DNA from: Pleurocapsa minor HA4230-MV1
GTDB lineage: Bacteria > Cyanobacteriota > Cyanobacteriia > Cyanobacteriales > Xenococcaceae
Length of the DNA stretch: 64,000 bases
Direction of reading: 5' to 3'
NCBI GenBank assembly: GCA_019359095.1
Contig: JAHHHZ010000022.1
Coordinates: 62,001 to 126,000 of the forward strand
Positions 55,918 through 64,000 of this stretch are shown here, in pieces; position 1 is the first letter of the stretch; each line of letters begins with the position of its first letter. A model generated the notes under the pieces. That model was given only the letters and a program-made list of their open reading frames with translations. It did not search any database and had not been told where the DNA came from. The translations under genes and the position numbers were made by a program.

Positions 55918-55977
55918 ATTTGACTAAAAAACAAACATATTCACTACTTAAATCCTCTAACTTTAGGTAGAAGTTAA

Positions 55978-56047
55978 ACTTTTGACTTTTGACTTTTGAC
56001 TTTTGACTTTTGACTTTTGACTTTTGACTTTTGACTTTTGACTTTTG
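55978..56047. repeat. Perfect heptanucleotide array (ACTTTTG)10
   Basis: Ten uninterrupted 7-bp units, 70 bp, ending just past the stop of the DUF6816-like gene. It is the longest perfect array in the window. Confidence 0.95.
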
Positions 56048-56052
56048 AATTA

Positions 56053-56856
56053 CTATTCATTGCTCATTGTCAAATGATAGCGATATAAAGCAACTGGGCG
56101 ATCGCCTGCTGCGAAGTAATCGGGATCTTGAGGTGAAAGATAAATTGCCGTCATCTGTTCGGCGCTAATCTTGCCAGCATCTAATAACTGATAGCTAGAG
56201 GTGGTTTCTACCTCGTTAAGGTAAAGTCTTTCAGGGGATCTAAATAGCTGCTGAGTAACTTCTGTGGCGATAAATTCGCGCTCTGTGGGAATTTCTCGAC
56301 CTCTACCTGTTATTTTAGAGATTAGCTTACGTTCGCCTTTTAAAAAAGTTATTTGCTGATTGGGGTTATCGGGGTCAATTTTTACTTTATAGACATTCTC
56401 ATCTCCTAAATAAGCTTCAGCAATTTTGGTACCGTTAAACGTCCGATCTGCAACTACTAAAGGTGACACTGATTTAAACGCTGATAGAAATCCTTTGCGG
56501 AGAGTGTCATATTCTGTGCCAAATCTAACTTGAAAAGCGATCGCGCGATCGAGGTATTGCTGATTATCGTTAAATCCTGGCGTGACAATATCTGGCGCGA
56601 GGGGGGCAATTTGTTCAGTCAAGGTACTAGTCACATTCCAAGTTCCCGCCATCCACTCAGGATATTCTAAGTCTCCTTTGGCAAGCTTGACTGAGGGTTT
56701 ATGCGTCCATTGTGGGAATTGCTCAACGCGATCTGATAAAGAAGCAGCAACAGCAGTTGAATTAAAACTAAATAAAATTAGGCACATCAACATCATCTGG
56801 CTTAAATACTGTGTGATCTTGAAGAAGCGATCTTTAAAAGTAGTATTGTCCCTCAT
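56053..56856 (-). CDS. Secreted conserved cyanobacterial protein (DUF6816-like)
   Basis: 267 residues. N-terminal signal peptide (KITQYLSQMMLMCLILFSFNSTAVAAS). The mature part includes LEYPEWMAGTWNVTSTLTEQIAPLAPDI, a pattern of a lipocalin-like secreted family I believe to be DUF6816. Its ATG is 5 bases from the divergent glycosyltransferase start, so the real start may be at M21 (56796), although that would remove the basic residues of the signal. Confidence 0.65.
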   Translation of the reverse strand: MRDNTTFKDRFFKITQYLSQMMLMCLILFSFNSTAVAASLSDRVEQFPQWTHKPSVKLAKGDLEYPEWMAGTWNVTSTLTEQIAPLAPDIVTPGFNDNQQYLDRAIAFQVRFGTEYDTLRKGFLSAFKSVSPLVVADRTFNGTKIAEAYLGDENVYKVKIDPDNPNQQITFLKGERKLISKITGRGREIPTEREFIATEVTQQLFRSPERLYLNEVETTSSYQLLDAGKISAEQMTAIYLSPQDPDYFAAGDRPVALYRYHLTMSNE

Positions 56857-56861
56857 TAAAC

Positions 56862-57557
56862 ATGGCTCGATATATTATTAGCATCATTATCCCAGTTCTT
56901 AACGAAGCTACGATTATCAAAAAAACTTTGTCGCAATTGACGCAGCATTCAGAGATCGAAATTATTGTCGTTGATGGTGGAAGTCAAGATGATACAGTAG
57001 CGATCGCTAAATCTAGTGCAAAAGTCATAACTATGATCGGCAAAGGTAGAGCGGGACAAATGAACGCAGGAGCGAATGTAGCTCAATCAGATATTCTCTT
57101 GTTTCTTCATGCAGATACTCAACTACCAGCCAACTTTATCGAGCTAGTAAGCAAAACTTTAAACCAAAATCAGATCATTGCAGGCGCGTTTGAACTAGCC
57201 ATTGATGCTTCGGGTATACCTTTGCGTGGGATTGAAATACTAGTCAAAGTGCGATCGCGTCTATTATCTCTTCCTTATGGCGATCAGGCACTTTTTATCT
57301 CCAAACAAGCCTTTATCAAGGCTGGCGGATTTGCTGATTTACCGATTATGGAAGACTTTGAATTTATTCAACGAGTTGGGAAGTTGGGACGAATTGCGAT
57401 CGCTCCTGCTGCGGTGATAACTTCTGGAAGACGCTGGCAAAAGTTAGGAGTTTGGCAAACCACCTTAATCAACCAACTGATGATTGCAGGTTACTATCTG
57501 GGTATTTCTCCCGCCAAGCTAAGTAAGTTTTATCGTAGTAGAGGAAAACGTAAGTGA
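56862..57557 (+). CDS. Glycosyltransferase family 2 (TIGR04283-type)
   Basis: 231 residues. IISIIIPVLNEATIIKKTLSQL at the start, VVDGGSQDDTV, the metal site LFLHADTQLP and LPIMEDFEFIQRVGKLGRI. No membrane segment other than a C-terminal hydrophobic patch (NQLMIAGYYLGISPAKL). TIGR04283 enzymes act on sugars of unknown acceptors. Its divergent partner starts 5 bp away. Confidence 0.85.
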   Translation: MARYIISIIIPVLNEATIIKKTLSQLTQHSEIEIIVVDGGSQDDTVAIAKSSAKVITMIGKGRAGQMNAGANVAQSDILLFLHADTQLPANFIELVSKTLNQNQIIAGAFELAIDASGIPLRGIEILVKVRSRLLSLPYGDQALFISKQAFIKAGGFADLPIMEDFEFIQRVGKLGRIAIAPAAVITSGRRWQKLGVWQTTLINQLMIAGYYLGISPAKLSKFYRSRGKRK

Positions 57558-57607
57558 TTCATTTTCCCCTCTCGTTCTTATCTACCCCAATCAGAAACGT
57601 TTAATTT

Positions 57608-58861
57608 CTAACACACAACTTCCAATTTAGATTCACATTCTTCCTTAGTTTGAAAATACCAATAAAGATTAGCCACAGAAAGATCAGAGGCAATTGCAAT
57701 ATTCTTGGTTAATATATTATGTCCAGAGGCAGCAGCGCGGTTACTGACATAAATCTCATGTTGTTTTCTTAAATCAGGCGATACTTTGAACTTAAGTTGA
57801 TCGACTAAAGAAAGATAATGAGATTTTTCTTGTAAATCTTCATATTGTGTTAATTCAATTGGTTTTTCAATTATTATTAATTCTCCCTCGCTGTCTTCAA
57901 GGTTGACAGTATTAGCTTGAGGAAGTGCTAAAAGTTCTAATTCTGAGGCTGGTAAAGCATTAATATATTCAGCTTGATGTTGCCAAGTATTTAAAATTAA
58001 TAAATCGCGATCACAAATACAAGCTATTTCAGGAAAGAGAAAATCAAGCTGATCTTGGGAATCACAACTTTCGATTACTTGAAGGCATTCTTGACGAATT
58101 TTGTCCTGAAGATAAATAAGGCGATCGCTTACAGCAACCAATTCATTTTGTAATTGATAAGTTAATATAATTGCCTGTTCTATTGCCCAAGCACACTCTA
58201 ACCTTCTAATTTTTCCAGCAGCAGATGTTTCTAATAGTAAATCAGGATTATTATAATTTGCCACAGCTTCCCCCAATGTCTGTCTAGCGTTAGCAAGCTC
58301 AATTTTTCTACTGCTAGTATCTTGAAATTTCATTGCAGTTTGAATTAATTTTGTTGCTTCAATAAATCTTCCATGAGCTTTGATTAACTCTAAACGGTGT
58401 TGTTGAAATTTAATATTTTCAGCTACACAATCAATATGTTCCATTATCTCTATTCCATGATCTTTTAAAGCAGCTTTAAGATCGAGAAAACCATCTTTAA
58501 CTTCTAATTTTAATTGTTTAACTTCATTTTTTAATTTCATGGTTTGCCATAGATTCACTGCTGTTAAACCTACTCCTAATGCTGTACCAACACCGATGAC
58601 TGCGGTACTGGCTTGCAAAACTCCTAAAGTAGATTGAATAGCTTTAAATCCCTGATGGGTTTGATACATCTGCATCCCATTTAATATAGGCGATACAGGA
58701 GACATTAAAGGATTAATACTCATACCTACTGCATGACTAACAAATCTACCCGTTACCGCATCTCTCGCCATACCAATCGGTACACCAGTAGAAGTTAATA
58801 CTTGAGCATATTTGCCCGCAGCCATACCAGCTTGAATTGCAGAAGGAAAACTAAATATCAT
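57608..58861 (-). CDS. Helical protein with one hydrophobic hairpin, divergent from the dynamin gene
   Basis: 417 residues. After an amphipathic start, residues ~78-106 (GVLQASTAVIGVGTALGVGL) are hydrophobic and Gly/Ala-rich, followed by a long coiled-coil stretch (LKNEVKQLKLEVKDGFLDLK) and further helices. No enzyme motif. Layout resembles membrane-active helical proteins. It is divergent from the dynamin-like GTPase gene with a 186-bp gap, so a shared regulation is likely and a physical partnership possible. I do not recognise the family. Confidence 0.6.
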   Translation of the reverse strand: MIFSFPSAIQAGMAAGKYAQVLTSTGVPIGMARDAVTGRFVSHAVGMSINPLMSPVSPILNGMQMYQTHQGFKAIQSTLGVLQASTAVIGVGTALGVGLTAVNLWQTMKLKNEVKQLKLEVKDGFLDLKAALKDHGIEIMEHIDCVAENIKFQQHRLELIKAHGRFIEATKLIQTAMKFQDTSSRKIELANARQTLGEAVANYNNPDLLLETSAAGKIRRLECAWAIEQAIILTYQLQNELVAVSDRLIYLQDKIRQECLQVIESCDSQDQLDFLFPEIACICDRDLLILNTWQHQAEYINALPASELELLALPQANTVNLEDSEGELIIIEKPIELTQYEDLQEKSHYLSLVDQLKFKVSPDLRKQHEIYVSNRAAASGHNILTKNIAIASDLSVANLYWYFQTKEECESKLEVVC

Positions 58862-59047
58862 TTTAAATCTTTTTTATTTTTTTGTTATTCTCTCTCCAGA
58901 CTAATCTTAGTAATTTGCTTTAAACAACCGTAGTTCTTCGTATTTTAGATAAATATTCGATAAATGTTTTTTTTGAAAGCATTAGTATAAATTTTATTTA
59001 GTTACTGGGAATAATAATTATAAATAATAAAATTGACTAACTATAGA

Positions 59048-61513
59048 ATGGATATTAATAATCGTACTGCTCAAGATAAGCTTGTTCATATTCTTGAAGT
59101 AATAACTGGATTGAGCTTGTGTGAAGAAAATGTTATTCCGTCTGTGAGTTTGATCACAGCTTTAGGTATAGCTTTAGTGAAAATTAACTCTGTATCAAAA
59201 TCAAACGAAAAACAATATTTGCAAGAACATTTATACAATTTTAGTAATATTTTTAGCCTGACTAGACAATTGACGGATTTAATAATTGAATATATTCACG
59301 AGTCTGAAATAGAAACAATAAATAACAAGTTTACAGTTATCGAACAATATTTAACTAAGTCACAAAAGTTTTTATTAATTACGTATATTCATAGCGTATC
59401 TACAATCAATAACCAAAAAAATATTAAAGATATTGCAGAATTACTCAAAATACAAAATACCTATTTACAGACTATAGAAAGTATATTTTTTGAAAAAAAC
59501 AATTGCAATTTAGAAGCCTCAAAGGTAGTAAAAGAATTACTTAATCCAGTAAATTTTGAATATTTAGACATTGCAGTGTCTAATGTAGCTAAAGATATGT
59601 TGGCTGTTTTAGAAAATACTCCTGAACAGCAAAAAGAGATAGAAACTACCGCAACATCTTATGAATATCTACGACAATATCAGCAATCATGTAAACAGCT
59701 AAACAACTATTGCTATGAGCTTCATCAAATTATGGATGAATATCATGAAAATAATTTAATTCCTGATACATTTCTTACACAAATCAGTGCCATATCCCAT
59801 CAATTACAATCCCCAAGTTTTCGGGTTGCAGTCGTCGGAGAGTTTAGCCAAGGTAAATCGACTCTATTAAATGCCTTACTAAAAGAGGAAATACAACCCG
59901 TAAGAGCAATTCCCTGTAGCGGTACGGTAACAATATTAAAATATGGTCAACAAAAACGAGTAATCTGTCGCTATAAAGACGGTAGAGAAGAAGAAATTCC
60001 TTTAGAGCAATACCATGAAAAAGCAGCTATCTCTGAAGCCGCAGCATTAGATGGAGTTAGTGACGAATTAACTACATCGCAAATAAAAGAAATTGTTTTT
60101 GAACATCCTAATTTAGAATTATGTCGTCATGGAGTTGAAATAGTTGATTCTCCTGGTTTAAATGAACATCCCGAAAGAAGTGCAATTACGGAACAATTAA
60201 TTAAGGATACCGATGCAGTAATCTTTTTAACTAATGCTTCTCGTTTATTAACTCAGGGAGAAAGGGAATTAATTAGCGAGTTAAAAACAAAACTTAACGA
60301 TGGAGATAATAGTAAAGCTGCTGGTAATTTATTTATCGTTGTGAATTTTATGGATTTGCTGCGCCAAGAAACAGATAGAGCAAGTGTTAAAGAAAGAATA
60401 GAAAGATTTGCTTATAACAATAATCCAATCATCACAGGTGACAATCGAATTCATTTTATTTCTGCTCAAGCTGCTTTAGATGCCATAAAAGAAGGTTATG
60501 AAGATAAATATCTCAACTCATTTAACAGTTTAACTGAATCTATCGAGACTTTTCTAACTAGTGAAATAGGCTCAATCAAACTAAACCAGAATGTTAATAA
60601 AGTAAAAGATCTAATCCTATCATTCCAAGAGCAACAACAAGAAGATAAACAAGATGTTTTAGAACAAATAGGGGTTGTAAGCTCTTGGGATGTAGAGCTA
60701 TATCAATACGTAATATACTTAAAAGAAGAAGCTATTAATGAAACAATTGATTCATGGAATGAGTGGGTGGAAGAATTAGCCGATAGAATTTATCAAGAAA
60801 GCGAAACATGGACATCTACTCACGAAGATCAAACGAAAATACTAAAATTCTTTTCTGAAAAATTTCATAATGCTTTAATAAATGAATTAAACAATTGGCT
60901 AAAACATATAATACAAAAATCAATTTTAAAAAGTAAGCTTGAATTAATAGATTCAGAAATAGAGTCAATCATAGAAGCCTTAGAGGATTTATTTGAGAAT
61001 TTTGATAATCAAGTAGGAGTGAATATTAAACATCAGCTTGAATCATTCATTTCTCAACAACAAATTAGTTTAAATATAAATATTAGTAATATTGATGATA
61101 ATAATGGTAATGGAGTGGGTTTTGGTTTGGGATTAAGTGGGGCAGGTTTAGTTGGTTTAGGTTTATTAGCTTTTACAGGAATTGGATTAATCCCAATTAC
61201 ATTAACTGCTTTAGGTAGTGGTTTTGGCTTAGGAGCATTATTTGGTGAAAGTAAACAGGATAAAATCAAGCGAATTATCTTGGAAAAAGGTTTTGAACAA
61301 TTTTATGAATCTCAACAAGAAACCTTCGATAAAATATCAGAGGAAATAACTTTAGTTTTTGAAAACAAAATAAAACTATCTAGTCAAATAATTAAGGAAG
61401 CAATTTTGATTCTAGAAAATTTAATTGAAAGACAAGATAATTTATCTCAAAATCAACAAAAAATTAGTAATATCTCCTCTAAAATTAATGCTTTAATGGT
61501 ACAAAGTAAATAA
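59048..61513 (+). CDS. Dynamin-like GTPase
   Basis: 821 residues from the ATG at 59048; a TTG opens the frame at 59033. N-terminal ~250 residues are helical (a TerB-like patch, KFLLITYIHSVSTINNQKNI). GTPase domain: P-loop VVGEFSQGKSTLLNALL (~264), switch I around AIPCSGTVT, DSPGLNEHPE (switch II) and VVNFMDLL in place of TKxD. A long helical stalk follows; residues ~690-735 (GLGLSGAGLVGLGLLAFTGI) form a Gly-rich membrane paddle. Bacterial dynamins remodel membranes; some defend against phage. AT-rich compared with its neighbours. Confidence 0.85.
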   Translation: MDINNRTAQDKLVHILEVITGLSLCEENVIPSVSLITALGIALVKINSVSKSNEKQYLQEHLYNFSNIFSLTRQLTDLIIEYIHESEIETINNKFTVIEQYLTKSQKFLLITYIHSVSTINNQKNIKDIAELLKIQNTYLQTIESIFFEKNNCNLEASKVVKELLNPVNFEYLDIAVSNVAKDMLAVLENTPEQQKEIETTATSYEYLRQYQQSCKQLNNYCYELHQIMDEYHENNLIPDTFLTQISAISHQLQSPSFRVAVVGEFSQGKSTLLNALLKEEIQPVRAIPCSGTVTILKYGQQKRVICRYKDGREEEIPLEQYHEKAAISEAAALDGVSDELTTSQIKEIVFEHPNLELCRHGVEIVDSPGLNEHPERSAITEQLIKDTDAVIFLTNASRLLTQGERELISELKTKLNDGDNSKAAGNLFIVVNFMDLLRQETDRASVKERIERFAYNNNPIITGDNRIHFISAQAALDAIKEGYEDKYLNSFNSLTESIETFLTSEIGSIKLNQNVNKVKDLILSFQEQQQEDKQDVLEQIGVVSSWDVELYQYVIYLKEEAINETIDSWNEWVEELADRIYQESETWTSTHEDQTKILKFFSEKFHNALINELNNWLKHIIQKSILKSKLELIDSEIESIIEALEDLFENFDNQVGVNIKHQLESFISQQQISLNINISNIDDNNGNGVGFGLGLSGAGLVGLGLLAFTGIGLIPITLTALGSGFGLGALFGESKQDKIKRIILEKGFEQFYESQQETFDKISEEITLVFENKIKLSSQIIKEAILILENLIERQDNLSQNQQKISNISSKINALMVQSK

Positions 61514-61745
61514 TAAACATATTTCTTAAACAATTAAGATATTCTAAATTAAGAGTTAATTTGTTAGAAGTACAAAAATGGAAATGTAAAAGAGCGCGAT
61601 CGCATCTTTTGAGACTCTTATTCGACTAAAGATTATTATCCCCAAGTTAAAGAAATCTGTTTAAATATGTACTTAAATGGTCTAGGGTTGTGGGCTAGTT
61701 AAAAACTATTAGCATGATTACAAACCTAGTATTAACTTCAAATCA

Positions 61746-62609
61746 ATGTGGACAGAGATTGCTCAAGCTATTAGTCGAGAAACAGAACAAGAATTTGCGA
61801 TCGCCAATACTAAATCTGTCAGTGGTGGCTGTATTAACCAAGGTTATCGAGTCAGCAGTAAAGATAGAACCTATTTTGTTAAGTTAAACGATGTGTCTAA
61901 AGTGGAGATGTTTGCAGCAGAAGCTTTGGGTTTAAAGCAAATGTATGCTACTAAGACAATTACTGTGCCACAACCAGTTTGCTGGGGAACAGCAGCTAAT
62001 TCTAGCTATCTTGTACTGCAATGGCTAGATTTAGGAAGTGGCAGCAATCAAAGCTGGGCAGAAATGGGACGACAGTTAGCAGCGATGCACCGAGTAGGAA
62101 CGAGTCAAGACTTTGGCTGGGAACTAAATAATACGATTGGCTCAACACCTCAGATTAATACCTGGATGGATAATTGGGCAGATTTTTTTGCCGAACAGCG
62201 GATTGGGTATCAATTAAAGCTGGCTAAACGTCGTGGGGGTAATTTTCCTGAGTCGAATCGCGTAGTCGATCTAGTTAGAAATAAACTTGCCGAGTGGCAG
62301 CCTCCAGTTTCCTTAGTTCATGGCGATCTTTGGTCAGGTAATGCAGCAATTAGTAGCGATGGCGCACCGATAATTTTAGATCCTGCAACTTATTATGGCG
62401 ATCGCGAAACGGATCTGGCAATGACGGAACTATTTGGTGGCTTTCCAACTGCTTTTTACCAAGGTTATAACGAAGCTTGGCAATTAGACAGTGGCTATGG
62501 GCAAAGAAAAAGTATTTATAATCTATATCACGTTCTAAACCACTTCAATTTGTTTGGCGGTGGATATGCTAATCAGGCTCAAACAATCATTCAACGATTA
62601 ATTCCCTAA
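61746..62609 (+). CDS. Fructosamine kinase family protein
   Basis: 287 residues. Aminoglycoside-phosphotransferase-like fold: SGGCINQGYRV, catalytic loop LVHGDLWSGNAAIS, then PIILDPATYYGDRETDLAMTELFGG. Family enzymes phosphorylate ketosamines for deglycation of proteins or small amines. AT-rich 230 bp precede it. Followed by the Uma2 remnant. Confidence 0.88.
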   Translation: MWTEIAQAISRETEQEFAIANTKSVSGGCINQGYRVSSKDRTYFVKLNDVSKVEMFAAEALGLKQMYATKTITVPQPVCWGTAANSSYLVLQWLDLGSGSNQSWAEMGRQLAAMHRVGTSQDFGWELNNTIGSTPQINTWMDNWADFFAEQRIGYQLKLAKRRGGNFPESNRVVDLVRNKLAEWQPPVSLVHGDLWSGNAAISSDGAPIILDPATYYGDRETDLAMTELFGGFPTAFYQGYNEAWQLDSGYGQRKSIYNLYHVLNHFNLFGGGYANQAQTIIQRLIP

Positions 62610-62649
62610 GACATCAAATAAAAGCGATCGCGAACTAACCCATAGTACA

Positions 62650-62928
62650 GTGACAGGAAACTATAACCATGTTTACAGACCAATTACAGCAGGTAAAGAA
62701 CCAGATCACAGTTTTAGTTTTGAAATAGAAAAAAAAATACCCGATCTGGCAATAGAAGTAGTTTTTAGTAGCGGTAGTGTTCGAGATTTGTCAAAGTATA
62801 AATATTTAGGAGTTAGTGAAGTTTGGTTCTGGCAAAACGAAGAGATAAAATTTTATCAGTTAGTCGATTCACAATACGTAGAAATTGAAATCAGCTCTCA
62901 ATACTTCTCGTTTAAGCTTTGTTATTGA
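62650..62928 (+). pseudogene. Uma2 family remnant
   Basis: 92 codons from a GTG. KIPDLAIEVVFSSGSVRDLSKYKYLGVSEVWFWQNEEIKFYQL is the C-terminal half of a Uma2 domain; the N-terminal half (about 100 residues in the two full copies) and the end are missing. The last codons coincide with an 18-bp inverted repeat (62898-62915 / 63027-63044), so the end was probably lost by rearrangement. Confidence 0.6.
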
Positions 62929-63044
62929 TTAGTTAAGTAGTAGGTAGTAGGTAGTGAATAGTAGGTAGGGTTACTTGTTACTCGTTACTCGTTACTTTTC
63001 TAGCCTCATAGATTAATCCGCATTTGTTAAACGAGAAGTATTGA
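62898..63044. repeat. 18-bp inverted repeat bordering a heptamer array
   Basis: TCAATACTTCTCGTTTAA at 62898-62915 and its exact complement at 63027-63044. ATCAGCTCT also flanks both sites in direct orientation. The space between holds AGTAGGT heptamers (62937-62969) and TTACTCG units (62972-62995). Confidence 0.75.
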
Positions 63045-63189
63045 ATCAGCTCTTGTTTGCCCAAATTATCTTCCGCATTTTTAATTGAGTTTATTAATCG
63101 AGGGCTGGGAGAAAGCCCCTTAACGATTGAAAGTGATTTTACTCAGCAATTACACTAAACAACATATATTAAACTAAGGAGCAAGAATT

Positions 63190-63633
63190 ATGCCTATTTT
63201 AGAAATCACTGAAAAACTATTAGCAGCAAAAAAAGCCAAGGGTATTACCTTTGAAGATTTAGGAAAAGTAGTGGGACGAGACGAAACCTGGGTTGCATCG
63301 GTTATTTATCGTCAAGCCAGTGCCGACATGGACGAAGCCAACAAAATTGTAACTACTTTGGGTTTACCAGAATCAATGGCTGAACCTCTAACTATTCCAC
63401 CCCTAAAAGGTTCTCTTGAACCACAAATTCCCACCGATCCTTTAATTTATCGTTTCTATGAAATAATGCAGGTATACGGAATGCCTATCAAAGCAGTAAT
63501 CCATGAAAAGTTTGGCGATGGGATCATGAGTGCCATTGACTTTTCTGTAGAAGTAGAAAAAGTTGAAGATCCCAAAGGCGATCGCGTACAAATAGTTATG
63601 TGTGGAAAGTTTTTACCTTATAAGAAATGGTAA
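63190..63633 (+). CDS. cynS: Cyanate hydratase (cyanase)
   Basis: 147 residues, normal length. N-terminal helix bundle ([20 protein letters not shown]) and the C-terminal catalytic domain with Arg and Glu in [11 protein letters not shown] and Ser in [12 protein letters not shown]. It converts cyanate plus bicarbonate to ammonia and CO2, and is nitrogen-regulated in cyanobacteria. GGAG is 10 bases upstream of the ATG. No cynABD transporter genes are adjacent. Confidence 0.93.
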   Translation: MPILEITEKLLAAKKAKGITFEDLGKVVGRDETWVASVIYRQASADMDEANKIVTTLGLPESMAEPLTIPPLKGSLEPQIPTDPLIYRFYEIMQVYGMPIKAVIHEKFGDGIMSAIDFSVEVEKVEDPKGDRVQIVMCGKFLPYKKW

Positions 63634-63937
63634 TTATAGCCGTAAATAGAAATAGGAAATAGGAAATAGGAAATAGGAAATAGTATTTCAAAGATGTCCT
63701 AACATTGTTCCGTAGGGCTATAGATGAGCGATCGCTCTTTTGCCTGGAGGAGATGTTAGCGAAGTTAGTGCATACTTTGATTAAGATTTCTATGTAAAGA
63801 TTTAGCTTGTTCTAGAACAATACAAACAATTTATACGTTGTTCAACCCTTTGCTTAAACACAATCTTAAATAGTAGAGTGCCATAGTGATATTTGTTAGC
63901 AATTGTTAACAGATTACACAAAACTAGGTAACAATAA
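63634..63937. other. Intergenic region with heptamer array
   Basis: 304 bp. A (GGAAATA) array (about 63647-63682) followed by GTATTTCAAAG matches the one at 23030-23078. The rest is AT-rich, with a HIP1 site near 63730, and contains the unseen promoter of the fasciclin gene. Confidence 0.6.
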
Positions 63938-64000
63938 ATGGCTGATATCGTAGATACCGCAATTAATGCTGGTTCATTTGAAACTCTAGTTGCTGCCGTT
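63938..64000 (+). CDS. Fasciclin-domain protein, 5' part
   Basis: The first 21 codons read MADIVDTAINAGSFETLVAA, the typical start of a short FAS1 (beta-Ig-H3/fasciclin) protein. The gene runs off the end of the window. Cyanobacterial members are small extracellular or periplasmic adhesion-type proteins; no signal peptide is visible at this start. Confidence 0.75.
   Translation, partial: MADIVDTAINAGSFETLVAAV

Noticed and set aside
1-64000. CRISPR arrays and tRNA or rRNA genes
   Set aside because: No direct-repeat/spacer pattern and no tRNA cloverleaf or rRNA sequence was found; the tandem repeats are 7-bp arrays without spacers.

Overview
The window is cyanobacterial chromosomal DNA. The evidence is phycobilisome genes (cpcBA, cpcE/cpcF, pebAB and a cpeC-cpeR gene set), a Pil/Hmp-type chemotaxis cluster with a PatA-like regulator, an sbpA-cysTWA sulfate uptake operon, dense HIP1 octamers (GCGATCGC) and many heptanucleotide tandem repeats. 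The organism makes phycoerythrin as well as phycocyanin. Low-to-moderate GC, heavy repeat load and multiple Uma2 genes fit a Pleurocapsales/Chroococcales-like lineage, but the sequence seen here does not prove the genus.

Layout. 0.1-10 kb: secreted beta-helix protein, acidic hypothetical protein, a group 3 sigma factor (SigF type), an ACP/alpha-oxoamine synthase fusion, a hidden 40-residue ORF behind a hairpin, a group 2 sigma factor, an RDD membrane protein, a DnaJ-domain protein and cysK. 10.2-12 kb: a MITE-like repeat, a structured RNA candidate with a small ORF and terminator, and a cobyrinate a,c-diamide synthase. 12.1-20.2 kb: one-strand chemotaxis operon (pilG-pilH-pilI-pilJ-pilL order). 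20.4-29.4 kb: housekeeping block, mostly minus strand (ilvB, SWIM protein, VanY-like peptidase, ACT-malic enzyme, trmB, DUF4330, TerB-like, orphan sugar ABC permease). 29.5-36 kb: Uma2, pebA-pebB, cpcB-cpcA, cpcE, a second Uma2, cpcF. 36-41 kb: DUF202 and the sulfate transporter. 41-46.7 kb: radC, pyrR/pyrC, two small secreted proteins, msrP, a HAD phosphatase. 46.8-53.4 kb: a phycoerythrin assembly cluster (hypothetical, S/U lyase, cpeC, cpeD, cpeE, a CpcD-like cap linker, cpeS, cpeT, cpeR). 53.7-64 kb: long coiled-coil protein with an RHH-like N-terminus and a C-terminal membrane anchor, DUF6816-like protein, glycosyltransferase, divergent helical membrane protein/dynamin GTPase pair, fructosamine-kinase-like protein, Uma2 remnant, cyanase, and the start of a fasciclin-domain protein.

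How the genes work together. PebA and PebB make phycoerythrobilin. CpcE/F, CpeS/U and CpeT types attach bilins. CpcBA form phycocyanin discs and the CpeC/D/E linkers stack phycoerythrin hexamers; CpeR is the known activator of phycoerythrin gene expression in related species. The cpcBA leader contains a small ORF followed by an intrinsic terminator, so attenuation is possible. The Pil/Hmp cluster is a complete receptor-CheW-CheA-response regulator path for type IV pilus motility.

Most unusual items: an ATT-start small ORF whose Shine-Dalgarno is buried in a long hairpin; a structured minus-strand RNA candidate upstream of cysK with a strong-RBS 23-residue ORF; the RHH/35-residue-repeat coiled coil/tail-anchor protein beside cpeR; the dynamin pair; the Uma2 gene between cpcE and cpcF; and several MITE-like and heptamer repeat families. 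All functional calls were made by reading motifs, without database searches.
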